This document shows positions 6,661-8,207 of a stretch of 8,207 bases of DNA, one piece after another. Made by a program: the position numbers and the translations under genes. This stretch comes from Deltaproteobacteria bacterium (lineage in GTDB: Bacteria; Desulfobacterota; Desulfobacteria; Desulfobacterales; SURF-15): assembly GCA_024644775.1 (NCBI GenBank), contig JAHEHB010000184.1, positions 1,719 to 9,925 of the forward strand, read 5' to 3'. The notes under the pieces were generated by a model. The model was not told the origin of the DNA. It searched no databases and was given only the letters and a program-made list of their open reading frames with translations. Position 1 is the first letter of the stretch, and each line of letters begins with the position of its first letter.

Positions 6661-7650
6661 CTATTCGATGAGTGCTGAGATCTTATCTGCGAACTCGAGG
6701 GTTTTCGGCGCGTTAGCCGTCAATTCGGCCCAGACCGGTTTGACAGCTTCCCGCAGTTCTTTTGTGTCAAACTCGATGATTTCCATCCCTTTTTTCTGAA
6801 CCGTTTCAAAAACATCACGACTCATGTCGATCACCATCTGTCGTTGCCAGGGCTCGAGCTCCGTTGATGCGTCATCGATTGCTTTGCGTACATCTTGAGG
6901 TAGGCCTTGGTAGAATTTTTCATCGATAAGGATGTTGCACGCAGTGTAGAGATGATTGGTCATAATTGCGTATTTTGCAACTTCGTAGACCTTGGCACCG
7001 GTAAAACCAAGGGGGGTTGTCTCCATTCCGTCAACGATTCCCTGTTTCATGGCGTTATACACTTCGGGCCAGGGGATGGGTGTCGGTGTGGCGCCGATTG
7101 CCTGAAACATTTTTACATATACCGGAATTGCAGGAGAACGGAATTTGACACCCTTGAAATCCGCCATGGAGCGGATCGGTTTTTCCCGGGTCGCCATATT
7201 ACGAAAACCGTTGTGACCCCATGCCAAAATCCGAATACCTTGTTGATCCAACAGCATCTGGTTGAGCGCTTTGCCGACGTCACCGTCCATGGCCTTTTCA
7301 ACATGTTTCCAGTTCTTAAACATGTAGGGCAGTGTATACACCACAAACTCCGGGACCCGCTTTGCAAGATAGTCAGGATTGCCCATGGTCACATGGACCG
7401 TGCCAAGCTTCATCCCCTCCAGGTTCTGTTCGTCGTCTCCAAGCTGGCCGGCAGGATGGACACGCACTTCCACGTTGTCGCTTTTTGACTCCACCAGCTC
7501 CTTAAATTTCTGGGCAGTTTTATCGATGGCATCTCCCACTGCATTCATGTGTGGGAATGTGATAACGATCTTTTTTGCCAACACACTGTTCGCCGGTAGA
7601 GACAACACCGCAGCTATTAATATGATGAGAGCGAGTTTGTTCTTTTTCAT
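6661..7650 (-). CDS. dctP: TRAP transporter periplasmic substrate-binding protein (DctP type)
   Basis: The extracytoplasmic receptor that captures the substrate and delivers it to the DctQM membrane complex. Of 329 residues, the first 25 or so form a Sec signal peptide: basic MKKNK, a hydrophobic core, then a probable cut after SVLA at 22-25. The mature protein follows the family plan, with HPAGQLGDDEQNLEGMKLGT at 65-84 and the core block from KGVKFRSPAIPVYVKM (166-181) through GATPTPIPWPEVYNAMKQG to VDGMETTP (206-213). Arg171 matches the conserved arginine that pairs with the substrate carboxylate, so a carboxylic acid ligand is expected. AAGGAGG stands six bases before ATG 7650, a strong ribosome site fitting high production. 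The gene follows the regulator by 31 bases and is separated from dctQ by a hairpin. Substrate is inferred to be a sugar acid from the linked dehydratase. Confidence 0.96.
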   Translation of the reverse strand: MKKNKLALIILIAAVLSLPANSVLAKKIVITFPHMNAVGDAIDKTAQKFKELVESKSDNVEVRVHPAGQLGDDEQNLEGMKLGTVHVTMGNPDYLAKRVPEFVVYTLPYMFKNWKHVEKAMDGDVGKALNQMLLDQQGIRILAWGHNGFRNMATREKPIRSMADFKGVKFRSPAIPVYVKMFQAIGATPTPIPWPEVYNAMKQGIVDGMETTPLGFTGAKVYEVAKYAIMTNHLYTACNILIDEKFYQGLPQDVRKAIDDASTELEPWQRQMVIDMSRDVFETVQKKGMEIIEFDTKELREAVKPVWAELTANAPKTLEFADKISALIE

Positions 7651-7655
7651 TTTTT

Positions 7656-7662
7656 CCTCCTT
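7656..7662 (-). promoter_or_regulatory. Strong ribosome binding site of dctP
   Basis: AAGGAGG on the - strand, a near-perfect Shine-Dalgarno sequence close before ATG 7650. It contrasts with the lack of such a site before dctQ and agrees with a higher demand for the binding protein. Confidence 0.85.
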
Positions 7663-7681
7663 TTTTAGTTATGCGTTATGA

Positions 7682-8207
7682 TCACTCCGCATTTGCGGAG
7701 AATGACACCGTATCATCCGTTGTTTCCATCATCCGGATAAGGTCACTTTTGGCGCCTGCGCTGTGGGATCGGACCAATCTCTCGACCTCATCCGGGTTCT
7801 TTTTTTCCATGGCGTTGAGAATACCCTCATGATCTTTCAACAACCGCTGCAATCTGTCATTTCCAAAACCGTATCGTTTTCTTAAGGAATACAATAATCC
7901 TGCATACCGCTCGTAAATCTCTAAAGCCTCCGGATTATCCGCCAGCCGGTATATGGCTGAGTGAAAGACTTTGTCCAGGCTCACGATATCCGACACCTTC
8001 CCCTGTTCAATGGCCTTCCGAAGACGTTCCTGGGTTTTCCGTAAATCACCCATTAAATCCGGACTCAGTTTTTCTATACCGATGCGCGCCATCAGTCCTT
8101 CAATGGCCGATCGAATATCATAGATATTGTTAACCAACCGGGCATCTAGGGCGCGAGTATGCGCACCTTTGTGGGGCAAAACCGTGATGAGCCCCTCTCC
8201 CTTCAAC
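7682..8207 (-). CDS. GntR-family regulator, FadR/FCD type, partial (N-terminus outside window)
   Basis: A transcription regulator that probably controls this operon in response to the transported acid or an intermediate. The window holds about 175 C-terminal residues. The first ones, LKGEGLITVLPHKGA, are the end of the winged-helix DNA-binding domain, so the gene runs on past 8207 and the TTG at 8204-8206 is an internal Leu codon, not a start. The rest is an all-helical FCD ligand domain with the expected metal-site residues, numbered from that Leu: Asp78 and His82 (DKVFH), His126 (DHEGIL) and His148 (RSH). These usually hold a zinc or nickel ion that helps bind a carboxylate effector. The stop at 7682-7684 is 31 bases before the dctP start, so it is probably the first gene of, or cotranscribed with, the TRAP operon. 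Its operator is not visible; it likely lies upstream of this gene, outside the window. Confidence 0.93.
   Translation of the reverse strand, partial: LKGEGLITVLPHKGAHTRALDARLVNNIYDIRSAIEGLMARIGIEKLSPDLMGDLRKTQERLRKAIEQGKVSDIVSLDKVFHSAIYRLADNPEALEIYERYAGLLYSLRKRYGFGNDRLQRLLKDHEGILNAMEKKNPDEVERLVRSHSAGAKSDLIRMMETTDDTVSFSANAE
7685..7700 (-). other. Small hairpin at the 3' end of the regulator gene
   Basis: CTCCGC (7685-7690) and GCGGAG (7695-7700) form a six-base perfect stem with a four-base loop, within the last codons of the regulator and just ahead of the dctP ribosome site. No U-tract follows on the - strand, so it is not a normal terminator. It could mark an mRNA processing or stability point between regulator and dctP, or be chance. 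Confidence 0.35.

Noticed and set aside
6907..7488. 193-codon + strand ORF opposite dctP
   Set aside because: It lies wholly within dctP on the other strand, has a Cys/His-rich composition typical of antisense reading and matches no family I know; dctP is certain.
8204..8206. TTG as start codon of the regulator
   Set aside because: The reading frame continues to the window edge and the residues there match the end of a GntR winged helix, so this is an internal Leu codon of a truncated gene.

Overview
The window carries two gene sets facing each other. On the + strand (1-2494) is a tight two-gene glycolytic unit: a type I glyceraldehyde-3-phosphate dehydrogenase followed by a pyruvate kinase. 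On the - strand (8207-2626) is a catabolic operon, read from right to left: a GntR/FCD-type regulator (cut by the window edge), the three parts of a TRAP transporter (periplasmic binding protein, small membrane subunit, large membrane subunit), a possible 49-codon small ORF, a short-chain dehydrogenase/reductase and an enolase-superfamily acid-sugar dehydratase. The sets converge across 131 bases (2495-2625).

The operon reads as a regulated uptake-and-degradation unit for a sugar acid or related hydroxy-acid. The TRAP system would import the acid using a sodium gradient, the mandelate racemase/muconate lactonizing family enzyme would dehydrate it to a 2-keto-3-deoxy acid, and the SDR would oxidise or reduce a hydroxyl/keto group. 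The FCD-domain regulator would sense the substrate or an intermediate. No kinase, aldolase or hydrolase is in the window to finish the pathway, so the substrate is open. Products could enter lower glycolysis, where Gap and Pyk act, but no sequence feature links the two units beyond adjacency.

Control features visible in the operon are a 12-bp GC-rich hairpin between the binding-protein and small-membrane-subunit genes, two 4-base stop/start overlaps (dctQ/dctM and dctM/small ORF), and strong ribosome sites before dctP, the SDR and the dehydratase. The dehydratase and DctM both start with GTG.

Organism: a Gram-negative bacterium (periplasmic TRAP binding protein) of moderate GC. The mix of TRAP, FCD regulator and a Lys-type pyruvate kinase would fit Proteobacteria or Desulfobacterota, but this is a low-confidence guess. 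There are no RNA genes, mobile elements, CRISPR arrays or long repeats. The gene families are all known; the least explained items are the coupled 49-codon ORF, the unknown substrate of the dehydratase/SDR pair, and the predicted potassium-independent pyruvate kinase.
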